Of a stretch of 64,000 nucleotides of DNA, positions 17,380 through 25,737 are shown piece after piece. Origin of the DNA: JAEZHK01 sp040768845. Lineage in GTDB: Bacteria; Bacillota; Clostridia; Christensenellales; Aristaeellaceae. The position numbers and the translations under genes are program-made. The stretch covers positions 1 through 64,000 of the forward strand of contig JAXGME010000003.1 of NCBI GenBank assembly GCA_040768845.1, written 5' to 3'. The notes below the pieces were generated by a model, which worked only from the letters and a program-made list of their open reading frames with translations, did not search any database and was not told the DNA's origin. Each line of letters starts with the position of its first letter. Positions within the stretch are counted from its first letter, which is position 1.

Positions 17380-18186
17380 TCAGGCCGTTCGGCGGTCCAG
17401 GCGCAGCACATCCGTCAGCCGGGAGACCCCGGGGATCAGCGCCGCGCCCAGGCAGATCAGCGCGTCCGGCCCCAGGTAGGCGATGTTGTACACCAGCGAG
17501 TAGACGAGGACGTTCTGGTCGCCCGCGTATTCGGCGAAGAAGACCACGCCGGAGAGCACCGCCATCAGGTAGCGCCCCAGGCTGCCGAGCACGATCGCCA
17601 GCGGAAGCTTCCAATACTTGGGCAGCGGCGCTTTTTCGGCAAAGCCGCCCAGTGCCAGCGCCGCGAAGGCCAGCGGATAGTCCACCAGCATCTGCAGCGG
17701 ATGGATCACGAAGGGGTCGTAGAGCAGCTGCAAAAAACCGTAGGCGCAGCCCACCAGCGCGCCCCGCGCCGGGCCGAAGGCCAGCGAGAAGGCGATGACG
17801 GGCAGCATTGAGAAGAGCGTCACCGAGCCGCCCTGGGGGTTTTTGTACAGCCGGAGCGTCGAGAGCACGAACGAGATGGCCACCGTCATCGCGGCGTAGG
17901 CCAGGATCTTCGCGTTCCACTGGGCCTTTCCTGCCCGGAACAGCGCGATGCCCAGCACCGCCAGCGCCAGCACCACCAGCCAGGTGTACCACTGGACGGC
18001 GGCCAGTTTTTCGGTCAGCAGGGAAGTCGTAAACCAGCTTCCGGCGGCGTCTTCGGCCTCGGCCGGCGCCGTGACTTCCTCGGGCGCGGCGGTTTCGGCA
18101 GGCGCCTCGGCGGTTTCCGCCAGGCAGGGCAGCGCGAAGGCGAGCGCGAAGACAAGGATAAGCAGGGTGACAGACAGGCGTTTCAT
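17380..18186 (-). CDS. thiT: Thiamine ECF transporter S component with N-terminal extension
   Basis: Captures thiamine for import by the shared ECF module. The C-terminal part of the 268-residue product matches ThiT, with GGSVTLFSMLPVIAFSL and VGCAYGFLQLL, then HPLQMLVDYPLAF, which bears the thiamine-site residues. ThiT is usually about 190-200 residues. Here about 70 extra N-terminal residues include a signal-peptide-like segment ending in CLAETAE, an Ala/Glu-rich linker and one further hydrophobic helix. The start at 18186 is the one with a GAGAGGGGG site. The TPP riboswitch upstream independently supports thiamine as substrate. No ECF ATPase or T component gene is nearby. Confidence 0.9.
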   Translation of the reverse strand: MKRLSVTLLILVFALAFALPCLAETAEAPAETAAPEEVTAPAEAEDAAGSWFTTSLLTEKLAAVQWYTWLVVLALAVLGIALFRAGKAQWNAKILAYAAMTVAISFVLSTLRLYKNPQGGSVTLFSMLPVIAFSLAFGPARGALVGCAYGFLQLLYDPFVIHPLQMLVDYPLAFAALALGGFAEKAPLPKYWKLPLAIVLGSLGRYLMAVLSGVVFFAEYAGDQNVLVYSLVYNIAYLGPDALICLGAALIPGVSRLTDVLRLDRRTA

Positions 18187-18231
18187 GCGGTTTCCCCCTC
18201 TCCAGGATGACGACCGCCCGCAAAAGCGGAT

Positions 18232-18259
18232 AAAGAAACCCGCATGCCGTGCATGCGGG
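18232..18259 (-). terminator. Riboswitch-controlled terminator before thiT
   Basis: On the minus strand, CCCGCATGC pairs with GCATGCGGG around a 3-nt loop, followed by TTTCTTT. It lies between the TPP aptamer and thiT and is the likely expression platform. Confidence 0.8.
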
Positions 18260-18291
18260 AAACGGAACGGCAACCCCGAAGGGGCGGCCAT

Positions 18292-18381
18292 CCGCTTCCC
18301 TACGGTGGGATTACCCACGTCAGGTTCCAAGGGACCGGACGGCGAAGGCCGTCCATCTCAGCTCGAAAGCGCCCCCAGCGG
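18292..18381 (-). ncRNA. TPP riboswitch (THI element)
   Basis: On the minus strand the aptamer shows the conserved blocks in order: a GGGG-rich P1/P2 segment, GCTGAGATGG, then TTGGAACCTGA, GGGTAAT and CGTAGGGAA. The CCGCT/AGCGG ends close P1. It precedes thiT and its terminator hairpin. Known action: thiamine pyrophosphate binding favours the terminator, lowering thiT expression when the vitamin is plentiful. Confidence 0.95.
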
Positions 18382-18391
18382 TTGCAACGCC

Positions 18392-18420
18392 ATTGTAAGC
18401 CGACGCTGCGGGCCTGTCAA
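18392..18420 (-). promoter_or_regulatory. Promoter of the thiT transcript
   Basis: TTGACA (18420-18415), 17 bp spacer, TACAAT (18397-18392), just upstream of the TPP aptamer. Confidence 0.8.
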
Positions 18421-18452
18421 GGCGCAATACGCGGGACGGGAGAGAATTAACA

Positions 18453-19034
18453 ATGTCGAAAAGCCATTTTTACGCCTACATGGCCAGGATGCGCCTGATC
18501 AAGCGCTGGAGCCTCCGACGCTCGACCATCGAGGAAAATGATCAGGAACACTCGTTGCAGGTGGCCATGATCGCCCACGCGCTGGCGGTCATCGGCAGAA
18601 AGCGGTTCGCCACCCCTTACGACGAGGCGCTGGTGCTCAAGTACGCTATCTACCACGAGGCGGCGGAGGTCATTACCGGGGACCTGGCCTCTCCGATCAA
18701 GTACTTTAACCCCGGCATCAAGACCGCCTTCAAGGAAATTGAGCGCATCGCCTCCGAAAAGCTGCTGGGCTACCTGCCGGAGGACCTGCGGCCGGAATAC
18801 AAGCCGCTGCTCTTTCCCAACGAGCGTAGCGGCGAGTGGCGGCTGGTCAAGGCGGCGGACAAGATCTGCGCGTACCTGAAGTGCGTGGAAGAACTGAGCA
18901 TCGGCAACCGCGAATTTGCCAGCGCGGAGGAGGACATCCGCGCCTCGCTGACGCGGCTCAACCTGCCGGAAGTGGACGAATTCATGCGGGAATTCGCCCC
19001 CAGCTTTTCGATGCCGCTGGACCAATTGGATTAG
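18453..19034 (+). CDS. YfbR-like HD-fold 5'-nucleotidase with HE in place of HD
   Basis: A 193-residue protein close to E. coli YfbR, which dephosphorylates deoxynucleoside 5'-monophosphates. Conserved landmarks are SHFYAYMARMRLIKRW (4-19), EHSLQVAM with metal ligand His33, TGDLASPIKYFN, and Asp136 in KAADKICAYLKC. In the motif that gives the HD family its name, the residues are His68-Glu69 (YHEAAEV) instead of His-Asp. The catalytic Glu72 equivalent is kept. Activity is therefore likely but possibly altered. A GGGAGAG site precedes the ATG. Confidence 0.88.
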   Translation: MSKSHFYAYMARMRLIKRWSLRRSTIEENDQEHSLQVAMIAHALAVIGRKRFATPYDEALVLKYAIYHEAAEVITGDLASPIKYFNPGIKTAFKEIERIASEKLLGYLPEDLRPEYKPLLFPNERSGEWRLVKAADKICAYLKCVEELSIGNREFASAEEDIRASLTRLNLPEVDEFMREFAPSFSMPLDQLD

Positions 19035-19262
19035 CGGCGCGGCCGTCGATTTGCAAAAAATGCGTTAAGTATACCATGCGCATAAATGAAAAGTGGGTGT
19101 TTTGGGAGGGTGTCCAAAGGCGACAAATGCCCAGAAACAATTTTGTGAAGATCATCGGTGGTATTTGTCTGCATAAATGAGTATAATTTGTACAGTAGAG
19201 CGACGGCGCATGCGCAGGCGTTGCGCGTGTTTCGGCGCTTCAATCATGAGGAGGATTTGTCT

Positions 19263-20384
19263 ATGGCAAACGTATCCTTGAAGCATATCTACAAGGTGTA
19301 TGCTGGCAACGTGACTGCTGTAAGCGATTTCTGTCTGGACATCGAGGACAAGGAGTTCATCGTGCTGGTTGGACCGTCTGGCTGTGGCAAGTCCACCACC
19401 CTGCGCATGGTCGCGGGCCTTGAGGAGATTTCCGAAGGAGAGCTCTACATCGCCGACCGCCTGGTCAACGACGTGGCCCCCAAGGATCGCGACATCGCGA
19501 TGGTGTTTCAAAACTATGCGCTCTACCCCCATATGACGGTGTATGACAACATGGCCTTCGGCCTCAAGCTGCGCAAAACCCCCAAGGCGGAGATCGAACG
19601 CCGCGTCCGCGAAGCCGCGAAGATTCTGGACATTGAGCACCTTCTGGGCCGCAAGCCCAAGGCGCTGTCGGGCGGTCAGCGCCAGCGCGTCGCGCTGGGC
19701 CGCGCCATCGTCCGCGAGCCCAAGGTGTTCCTGATGGACGAGCCGCTGTCCAACCTGGACGCCAAGCTGCGCGTGCAGATGAGAACGGAGATCACCAAGC
19801 TCCACCAGCGCCTGCAGACCACGTTCATCTACGTCACCCACGACCAGACGGAAGCCATGACCATGGGCTCCCGCATCGTGGTCATGAAGGACGGCTTCAT
19901 TCAGCAGGTGGACACCCCGCAGAACCTGTACGACTTCCCGACGAACCACTTCGTCGCCGGCTTTATCGGCACCCCGCAGATGAACTTCTTTAACGTCAAG
20001 CTGGTCAAGCGGGACGGCGGCGTCTACGCCACCTTCGGCGAAAACGCCATCAAGGTGCCCGAGGGCAAGCTCAAGAAGTTCGTATCGGACAGCTACATCG
20101 GCAAGGACGTCATCATGGGCATCCGCCCGGAGAACATCCACGACGAGGAGATCTTCCTGACCAACGCCCCCGAGTCCACCATCGCCGTGGCCGTCGAAAT
20201 CGTCGAGCTGATGGGTTCCGAAACGTACCTCTACCTCAAGACCTCCGGCAAGGACGACAACATCATCGCCCGCGTCGATCCGCGCTCCACCGCGCGCGGC
20301 GGCGACAAGATCAAGGTCGCCTTTGACGCCAATCGGCTGCACTTCTTTGACGCGGAAACCTTCAATACCATCCTCAACCGCTGA
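19263..20384 (+). CDS. Carbohydrate ABC transporter ATP-binding protein (MsmX/UgpC type)
   Basis: A 373-residue ATPase that energises sugar importers. It shows Walker A GPSGCGKST (about 37-45), the signature LSGGQRQR (about 137-144), Walker B FLMDEPLSNLD, the H-loop THDQTEAM, and the C-terminal OB-fold (TOBE) regulatory part. No permease or binding-protein gene is beside it. This matches MsmX-type shared ATPases that serve several sugar permeases. The ATG follows GAGGAGG. A TATAAT (19182-19187) lies upstream without a clear -35. Confidence 0.92.
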   Translation: MANVSLKHIYKVYAGNVTAVSDFCLDIEDKEFIVLVGPSGCGKSTTLRMVAGLEEISEGELYIADRLVNDVAPKDRDIAMVFQNYALYPHMTVYDNMAFGLKLRKTPKAEIERRVREAAKILDIEHLLGRKPKALSGGQRQRVALGRAIVREPKVFLMDEPLSNLDAKLRVQMRTEITKLHQRLQTTFIYVTHDQTEAMTMGSRIVVMKDGFIQQVDTPQNLYDFPTNHFVAGFIGTPQMNFFNVKLVKRDGGVYATFGENAIKVPEGKLKKFVSDSYIGKDVIMGIRPENIHDEEIFLTNAPESTIAVAVEIVELMGSETYLYLKTSGKDDNIIARVDPRSTARGGDKIKVAFDANRLHFFDAETFNTILNR

Positions 20385-20430
20385 CGGGCGGCTGCGCGGT
20401 GCGCTGAAGGCGTTATTTGTTGATTAATTT

Positions 20431-20477
20431 TCCGCCGCGGGCGGTAAGACGATATTGTCTTATCTCCCCGCGGCGGA
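20431..20477. promoter_or_regulatory. Large inverted repeat upstream of the CdaR-type regulator gene
   Basis: Arms TCCGCCGCGGG (20431-20441) and CCCGCGGCGGA (20467-20477) pair perfectly and enclose a second inverted repeat, TAAGAC/GTCTTA. No T-run follows on the plus strand. It may end transcription of the ATPase gene or act as an operator for the regulator; TATACT and TATAGT boxes come directly after. Confidence 0.5.
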
Positions 20478-20532
20478 TATACTATATATGGTATAGTCGG
20501 TCTTCCGGCAAGCCGAACGGGAGGAATATACG

Positions 20533-21603
20533 ATGTATCTGGACCATCGCGTCATCGCGAAGATCTCTAGCCTGCTGGCGAAAATCAGCATGAACGTCAT
20601 GCTGCTGGACAACAACGGCCAAGTGATTCTGCCGGAGGACAACAACCGTGAATTCACGCTGCCGGAGATGCTGCGCCAGAACCCCACCGCGCCGCTGGTC
20701 TATGGCGGCTTTACGCTGATCGGCACCGAGGGGGCACACCCACTGTTTCTGTGCCTTCCCGGAGATTCGCAGGACGTGTCCAACTGTGCCATCCTGTGCG
20801 CCGAGATGATCAACATGCTCACCAAGGTGGACCTGCCCCACGCGGACCGGGAGCAGTCGCTCCGGTGCATCCTGCGGGAGGAGGTCGAGGGCGCGGAGCT
20901 GGAATCCCTGGCGATGGAGCACGCCATCCCGCTGGAGAAGAACCGCTGCGTGGTGCTTTTGCACCTGTCCAACGTGGACACCGAAACCACGCTCAACATC
21001 CTGGAAAACGTCGCGCCCGAAGCCGGGGGAGATTCCATCGTGGAGATCGACCGTCACACGGTGGTATTGATCAAGCAGATCGATGAGCAGGAGGACTTTG
21101 AGGAGCTGGAACAGCTGGGCATGGCCATCGAGTCCACCTTCATCAGCGAGACCAGCTATCCGGTGCACATTGGCATCGGCGAACCCAAGAAGTCCCTCGC
21201 ACTGCTGTCCGAGTCCTTCCGGGAGGCGCGCAAGGCAATTGACGTGGGCCGCGTGTATCGGCCGGACAACCACGTGTTCGTCTACCGCAAGCTGCTGCTG
21301 GAGCGCTTCCTGGCCGACATCTCTCCTGAGATGAGCCAGAAGTACAATATGCTCATGTTCAACCGCAAGACGGCGCGGCTTTTCAACGAGGAGATGCTCC
21401 ACACCATCGAGAAGTTCTTCGAGAACAGCCTGAACCTGTCGGAAACCGCGCGGCAGATCTACATCCACCGCAATACGCTGGTCTACCGGCTGGACAAGGT
21501 GCAGCGGATCATCGGGTTGGACCTGCGCTCTTTTGACGACGCGGTGACCTTCAAGATGATGCTGCTGCTCGGAAAGACCGGGGAGCACAAGAACCGGATC
21601 TGA
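20533..21603 (+). CDS. CdaR/PucR-family transcriptional regulator
   Basis: A 356-residue regulator. An N-terminal sensor-like region of uncertain ligand is followed by a GGDEF-like central part (about 135-225, with VHIGIGEPKKSL), and then the C-terminal PucR-type helix-turn-helix: SLNLSETARQIYIHRNTLVY near 298-317, then RLDKVQRIIGLDLRSFDD. The family includes CdaR (sugar diacid) and PucR (purine) regulators. The neighbour upstream is a sugar ABC ATPase, so a carbohydrate signal is plausible but unproven. GGGAGG precedes the ATG. Confidence 0.85.
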   Translation: MYLDHRVIAKISSLLAKISMNVMLLDNNGQVILPEDNNREFTLPEMLRQNPTAPLVYGGFTLIGTEGAHPLFLCLPGDSQDVSNCAILCAEMINMLTKVDLPHADREQSLRCILREEVEGAELESLAMEHAIPLEKNRCVVLLHLSNVDTETTLNILENVAPEAGGDSIVEIDRHTVVLIKQIDEQEDFEELEQLGMAIESTFISETSYPVHIGIGEPKKSLALLSESFREARKAIDVGRVYRPDNHVFVYRKLLLERFLADISPEMSQKYNMLMFNRKTARLFNEEMLHTIEKFFENSLNLSETARQIYIHRNTLVYRLDKVQRIIGLDLRSFDDAVTFKMMLLLGKTGEHKNRI

Positions 21604-21630
21604 CGGGCGCCTTTGCCCGGCGGGTTTTTC
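21604..21630 (+). terminator. Terminator after the CdaR-type gene
   Basis: CGGGC pairs with GCCCG around a 6-nt loop, followed by GCGGG and TTTTT. Confidence 0.55.
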
Positions 21631-21753
21631 GCAAGCCCCGAACATGGCGCGCGGCAGCGCGCCCTTTGTCGTGGGGCTCAAATTTGACGCCGCCTGTGCG
21701 TTTGGCCGGAGCGCGCGCATAAGATGTTTCGATCCTGACTGCTGGAGGCTTTC

Positions 21754-22971
21754 ATGGGCAAGCGGGCGATCGTATGGCTTTCCGTTTTATGGATTGTGGT
21801 CGTGGTGGCCGGCGTTTCGTCGGCCATTACGCTGCGCGTTTCCGGCGGCGTGCTGCCTTCCTCCGATCCGTCGGACGGCAGCGTGGTGGTGTCCGAACAG
21901 GAATTTGAGATGATTGAGCGCTACCGGCGGCTGGATGAGGTGCGTGGGATCCTCGAGAGCGATTACTACAAGGCGCTGGACGAGGGTGATTTGGTGCTGG
22001 GCGCGGTGCGTGGCATGCTGGAGAGCGTGGACGATCCCTACACGTTCTACTACACGCCCGAGGAAATGCAGCAGATGGCCGAGCGCAGCCAGGGCGTCTA
22101 CGAGGGCGTGGGGCTTCTGCTCTCCGCCGATAAGGACGGCATGCTGGTGGTGCTGCGCATCTTTGACGATTCCCCGGCCGTCGAAGCCGGCGTCAAGCCC
22201 GGCGACATCCTGCTGGCCGTCAACGGTGAACCCGTCAGCGCCGCCGACGCCCGGGCGATGGACGAAGCCATCCAGATGATCCGCGACTTCAGCGGCGACA
22301 GGATGGAGCTCACGCTTCGAAGGGGCAAAAAGGTTCAGATCATCGCGCTGAAACCCCGCACCATTACCATGCAGCGGGTGACCCATCAGGTGCTGCCCGG
22401 CAACATCGGCTATATTATGATTTACGAATTCATCGGCGACGACGCCACCGGCTTCATCTCCGCGATGAACGATTTGAAGGCGAAGGACGTCAAGGGGCTG
22501 ATCATCGACCTTCGGTCCAACCCCGGCGGGTTGCTGACCGACGTGGTGAAGATTGCGGATCAGCTGCTGCCCAAGGGGCTGGTGGTCTACACCCAGGACC
22601 GCAGCGGCGCGCGGGAGGAGTATTATTCCGAGGAGAGCTTCTGGGATGTGCCGATGGCGGTGCTGGTCAACGGCATGTCGGCCAGCGCGTCGGAGATTCT
22701 GGCGGGCGCGCTGCAGGACTATGGCGTAGCGAAGATCGTGGGTGTCAAGACCTACGGCAAGGGCATCGTGCAGACCATGCTGCCCTTCCGAACGGACGGA
22801 GCGGGCATGCAGCTGACCACCGCCACTTACTACACCCCCAAGGGCCGTTCGATCCACGGCGTGGGCATCGAACCGGATGTGGTGGTGGAGGCCACCGTCC
22901 CGGTGGGCGGCGCTCCGGACCTTGACGAGGATGCGCAGCTCAAGGCGGCCTACGACCTGTTGAAAAAATAG
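21754..22971 (+). CDS. S41-family carboxy-terminal processing protease (CtpA-like)
   Basis: A 405-residue serine protease anchored or exported by an N-terminal hydrophobic segment (about 5-30). It has a PDZ domain (about 110-190, with VEAGVKPGDILLAVNGEPV) and the S41 catalytic core: the substrate strand DLRSNPGGLL, the nucleophile region NGMSASASEIL and the general-base lysine in TYGKGIVQ. Such proteases trim the C-termini of extracytoplasmic proteins. A GGAGG site precedes the ATG. It is a single-gene unit followed by a strong terminator. Confidence 0.94.
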   Translation: MGKRAIVWLSVLWIVVVVAGVSSAITLRVSGGVLPSSDPSDGSVVVSEQEFEMIERYRRLDEVRGILESDYYKALDEGDLVLGAVRGMLESVDDPYTFYYTPEEMQQMAERSQGVYEGVGLLLSADKDGMLVVLRIFDDSPAVEAGVKPGDILLAVNGEPVSAADARAMDEAIQMIRDFSGDRMELTLRRGKKVQIIALKPRTITMQRVTHQVLPGNIGYIMIYEFIGDDATGFISAMNDLKAKDVKGLIIDLRSNPGGLLTDVVKIADQLLPKGLVVYTQDRSGAREEYYSEESFWDVPMAVLVNGMSASASEILAGALQDYGVAKIVGVKTYGKGIVQTMLPFRTDGAGMQLTTATYYTPKGRSIHGVGIEPDVVVEATVPVGGAPDLDEDAQLKAAYDLLKK

Positions 22972-22977
22972 GGCCTG

Positions 22978-23012
22978 AAAAAGCGGCGGAGCAAACGCTT
23001 CGCCGCTTTTTG
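22978..23012. terminator. Bidirectional terminator between the S41 protease and acyltransferase genes
   Basis: AAAAAGCGGCG pairs with CGCCGCTTTTT, with an extra inner AGC/GCT, between convergent genes. Confidence 0.85.
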
Positions 23013-24083
23013 TTACGCCTCGAGCGCGGAGTAGAGGGGCCTGAGTTTTTCGTCAATCCATTCGCAGAGGCGCTTCACCCGGAGCCAGCGGAATACCGCG
23101 ATGCGGACGGAGTCGATCAGAAGGCAGAGCGCGCAGATGGCCAGCGAGGCGCCGATGGCGCCCAGGGCCATCAGGGAGGGGTTCAGGCGGGCCAGCGGCG
23201 CGAACCGGCCCAGCAAAAAGTGCTCCTTGACGAGGGGATGAAGGTGGATCAGGTAGATGCCGAAGGCGGCCGGAGAAAGCGCCCGGACGGCGCGAACCAG
23301 GCGGCCGCACGGCCTGGCCCTGGAGGCGAGCACCAGCGTGCCGAGGGCCATCAAAAGAACGGGCGGCGAAACGGAGTTGTGGAACACGGTGTTCGAAAGC
23401 GTGACGACGGGGAGATAGGTGGCCAGAAAACCCGCTGCGATCAGCGCATAAATCGCCTTGTTTCCGATCTTCAGGGTCGATCCGTAGACGCCCACGTACC
23501 AGCCCAGGACGTACAGCACCGTCAGCCACAAGAGGCTGAAGCCGCGATTGGTCAAATAGGGTTCGTGCCAGATGGGGGCGGACAGCGAAAACAGCGCGAG
23601 GCAGATGCCGCACAGCAGCGTGAGCCCCTTCCGGGACAGGCGCCTCAGCAAAATGTTGAGAAACGGCATGAACAGAAACAGGCCGAAATACGCCGTCGCG
23701 TACCAGTACTGCTTCGACAGGATCGGCGTGGCGCTCTTGATGAGGTCAACCGCGCTGACGGGCGTTCCCCAGGCGTGAAAAACCAGGTCGATGCCGAAGG
23801 AATAACAAAAGACCTGAAGCCACACTCTGACGATCCGGGACGGCCTGTACCGGGCTCGGGACATGACGTACCCGCTGATCAGGCCGAAACAGTCCATGGA
23901 AAACAGCGCGCCGGCGTTCAGAAACCAGGCGATTTCAAAGGCGGGACCCGGTGCGTGCATCGATGCCTCGAGAACGCCGCCCCGCTTCAGCACATGTACG
24001 AGCGTGATGAGAAACATCAGCACGATTCGCAATAGGTCAATGCCGTAGTTCCGGTTGTCGGACCGCGCGTCCGCCAAATTCAT
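23013..24083 (-). CDS. Acyltransferase 3 family membrane protein
   Basis: A polytopic membrane protein (356 residues, about ten hydrophobic helices). It begins with NYGIDLLRIVLMFLITLVHV (12-31), whose RI...H pattern is the hallmark of the acyltransferase-3/OafB-type family that O-acetylates surface sugars. The later motif AFGIYLIHLHPLV is also typical. The acceptor is unknown, and no polysaccharide cluster is adjacent. The ATG has an AGGGAGG site about 12 bp upstream. Confidence 0.85.
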   Translation of the reverse strand: MNLADARSDNRNYGIDLLRIVLMFLITLVHVLKRGGVLEASMHAPGPAFEIAWFLNAGALFSMDCFGLISGYVMSRARYRPSRIVRVWLQVFCYSFGIDLVFHAWGTPVSAVDLIKSATPILSKQYWYATAYFGLFLFMPFLNILLRRLSRKGLTLLCGICLALFSLSAPIWHEPYLTNRGFSLLWLTVLYVLGWYVGVYGSTLKIGNKAIYALIAAGFLATYLPVVTLSNTVFHNSVSPPVLLMALGTLVLASRARPCGRLVRAVRALSPAAFGIYLIHLHPLVKEHFLLGRFAPLARLNPSLMALGAIGASLAICALCLLIDSVRIAVFRWLRVKRLCEWIDEKLRPLYSALEA

Positions 24084-24118
24084 GCCGCGATCATCCTCCC
24101 TTTTGCATGGGTATTAAG

Positions 24119-24143
24119 CCGCATTCACCGCGTGAATGCCGGG
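24119..24143. terminator. Hairpin downstream of thyX
   Basis: CCGCATTCAC pairs with GTGAATGCCGG around a CGC loop between thyX and the acyltransferase gene. It has no clear T-run, so its role in termination is uncertain. Confidence 0.35.
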
Positions 24144-24183
24144 GGCAAAATGTAGTTCCTGAAATGATGCGCCCGCGGGCGCG

Positions 24184-25488
24184 TCAGGAGAGGATCGGCC
24201 TTCTCGGTCTGCCGCAGGAGAGACGCCCTTCCGGGCACGCGCCGTCAATGCGGCAGCTGGGGCCGTACAGCGAAAACAGCTCCGGGAAGGCATCCGTCAG
24301 GATGGCGAGCATCTGGTCGGTCAGGCGGCGAATTTCCCATTGGGCGCGCTCGCAGGAGCGCAGCTTGACAAAATGCAAGAGCTCCCGGGCGTTGACCGTC
24401 ATCATAAAGTCCGTCGTCAGGCCGGAAAGGGCGTAGTAGGAGAGATCCTCCGCCGAAAGCCCGGCTTCGGCCATCGCCCGGGCCTGCGCCGCGTTGTCCT
24501 CCAGCGCGGCGCGGTAGATGGAAAGTGCCTCCGGGTTTTCGCGGATGGAATCCGGCAGCACGTAGGCGCCGCCGTTCAACGCCGCCAGCGAAGGCTTGAA
24601 GATGGGGGAGAGCATGCGGTGGCGCGCAAAATGGGTCACGCAGGCCAGCGACGCGCCAAAGATCTCAAAGGTGTAGGAAAGGGCTTCCAGCTCGCGGGGG
24701 CGGGCGTCGGCCAGGAGCGGTGCGTAGTCGCCCGGTGAAAAGCGGCCGGAAAAGGCCATCGCCCGGTCGAGCAGCGCCCGCGCGTCTTGCGGGGCGGACA
24801 GAAGCGCCGCGGCGGGCCGGGCGGGCCGGGGTTCACCCACGGCGGAGGAAAGCTTCTGCGGCGCCGTGCGCGCGTACCGGGGCCGTTCGGAATCGAGTAC
24901 GCCAGGATAGCGCGCCTCGATTTGCGCCTCCAATTGCGCGCCCAGGTCCCGAAGCTCCGAAAACGCCGCGCCGCGGCCAGAGGAAAGCGACAGCGCCATG
25001 GCGCATAACTGGCGAAGATTGCAGCTGACAAAAAAATTGGACCGGAACGCGTAGGGCAGCACAAAGCGCGCGTCCTCCCTGGGAACGAGGGTCTCCAGTC
25101 GCTCGTAGTCCGCGAAGAGCCGGGTCATATGCGCGGCGTACCCGGCGTCGCCCTCGAGGGCGGCGGGCGTATAAAAGCCGGCATTTTTGAAGTCCACATA
25201 CCGCCTGGACTTCACGATGAAGGACGCCAGGCGAGATTCGATCATGAACTGTTCCGCCAGCACCGACACGTTCTCAAAGGCCACGGAGTAGCTCTGGTGT
25301 TCGATCAGCGACTTGTGTCCGGAGGCCAGTACCTTTTTGACCAGCGCCAGGTTGCGCCCATCGCCCTCGGCGCGCTCAAAGATTTCCATCGATGTTCCCT
25401 GCGTGGTGGAAAGCCGTGCCGCCGCCGCGCACATTTGGAGACCTCGGTCTGTTTCCGCGACAATGATGACCCTGGACATGCCCGCCAA
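24184..25488 (-). CDS. thyX: ThyX-family protein with two ThyX-like halves
   Basis: Flavin-dependent thymidylate synthases make dTMP from dUMP. ThyX is normally about 220-250 residues, whereas this product is about 434. The first half (about 4-215) carries ESRLASFIVKSRRY, which resembles the ThyX motif (RHRxxSxxxxSxRY) but lacks the RH pair. The second half carries FARHRMLSPIFKPSL, which keeps RHR and the Ser but loses the C-terminal S-R-Y part. It then has the usual NARELLHFVKLRSCERAQWE and a Cys-rich tail typical of clostridial ThyX. The start is probably TTG (25488, after AGGGGAG); the ATG at 25479 is the alternative. It diverges from nrdD, another dNTP-synthesis gene. Confidence 0.82.
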   Translation of the reverse strand: MAGMSRVIIVAETDRGLQMCAAAARLSTTQGTSMEIFERAEGDGRNLALVKKVLASGHKSLIEHQSYSVAFENVSVLAEQFMIESRLASFIVKSRRYVDFKNAGFYTPAALEGDAGYAAHMTRLFADYERLETLVPREDARFVLPYAFRSNFFVSCNLRQLCAMALSLSSGRGAAFSELRDLGAQLEAQIEARYPGVLDSERPRYARTAPQKLSSAVGEPRPARPAAALLSAPQDARALLDRAMAFSGRFSPGDYAPLLADARPRELEALSYTFEIFGASLACVTHFARHRMLSPIFKPSLAALNGGAYVLPDSIRENPEALSIYRAALEDNAAQARAMAEAGLSAEDLSYYALSGLTTDFMMTVNARELLHFVKLRSCERAQWEIRRLTDQMLAILTDAFPELFSLYGPSCRIDGACPEGRLSCGRPRRPILS

Positions 25489-25652
25489 GCGATCACTCCC
25501 CTTAGCGGCTATTGTAGCAGATCGAACGGCGGTGCGCAACGCCTTCCGGCAAAAGGCCCGGTTTTGGCCAAAAATGGAATGCAATGTGTCAAATGTTGTC
25601 CAAATTATGTTCCGAACGCTCTGTAAAATCGCTCTGGATGCCACCGGTTGTA

Positions 25653-25681
25653 TTGACAGTTCCATGCAACCACAATATAAT
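25653..25681 (+). promoter_or_regulatory. Promoter of nrdD-nrdG
   Basis: TTGACA (25653-25658), exactly 17 bp, TATAAT (25676-25681): a perfect consensus, about 55 bp before the nrdD start. Confidence 0.88.
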
Positions 25682-25685
25682 GTAT
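25670..25685 (+). promoter_or_regulatory. Candidate NrdR box overlapping the nrdD -10
   Basis: CCACAATATAATGTAT agrees with the NrdR consensus (ACACWATATATWGTGT) at about 13 of 16 positions and covers the -10 box. A weaker partner (25638-25653) lies 32 bp upstream, one of the usual NrdR spacings. NrdR represses ribonucleotide reductase genes when dATP is abundant. The nrdR gene itself is not in the window. Confidence 0.5.
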
Positions 25686-25737
25686 TTGCACTCAAGCGGC
25701 GATGCGCCGCTTTATTTATCGCTCGGAGGCGGACGAC

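Noticed and set aside
21644..21913. Small open frame before the S41 protease gene
   Set aside because: It overlaps the start of the protease in another frame, with no ribosome site and no recognisable product.
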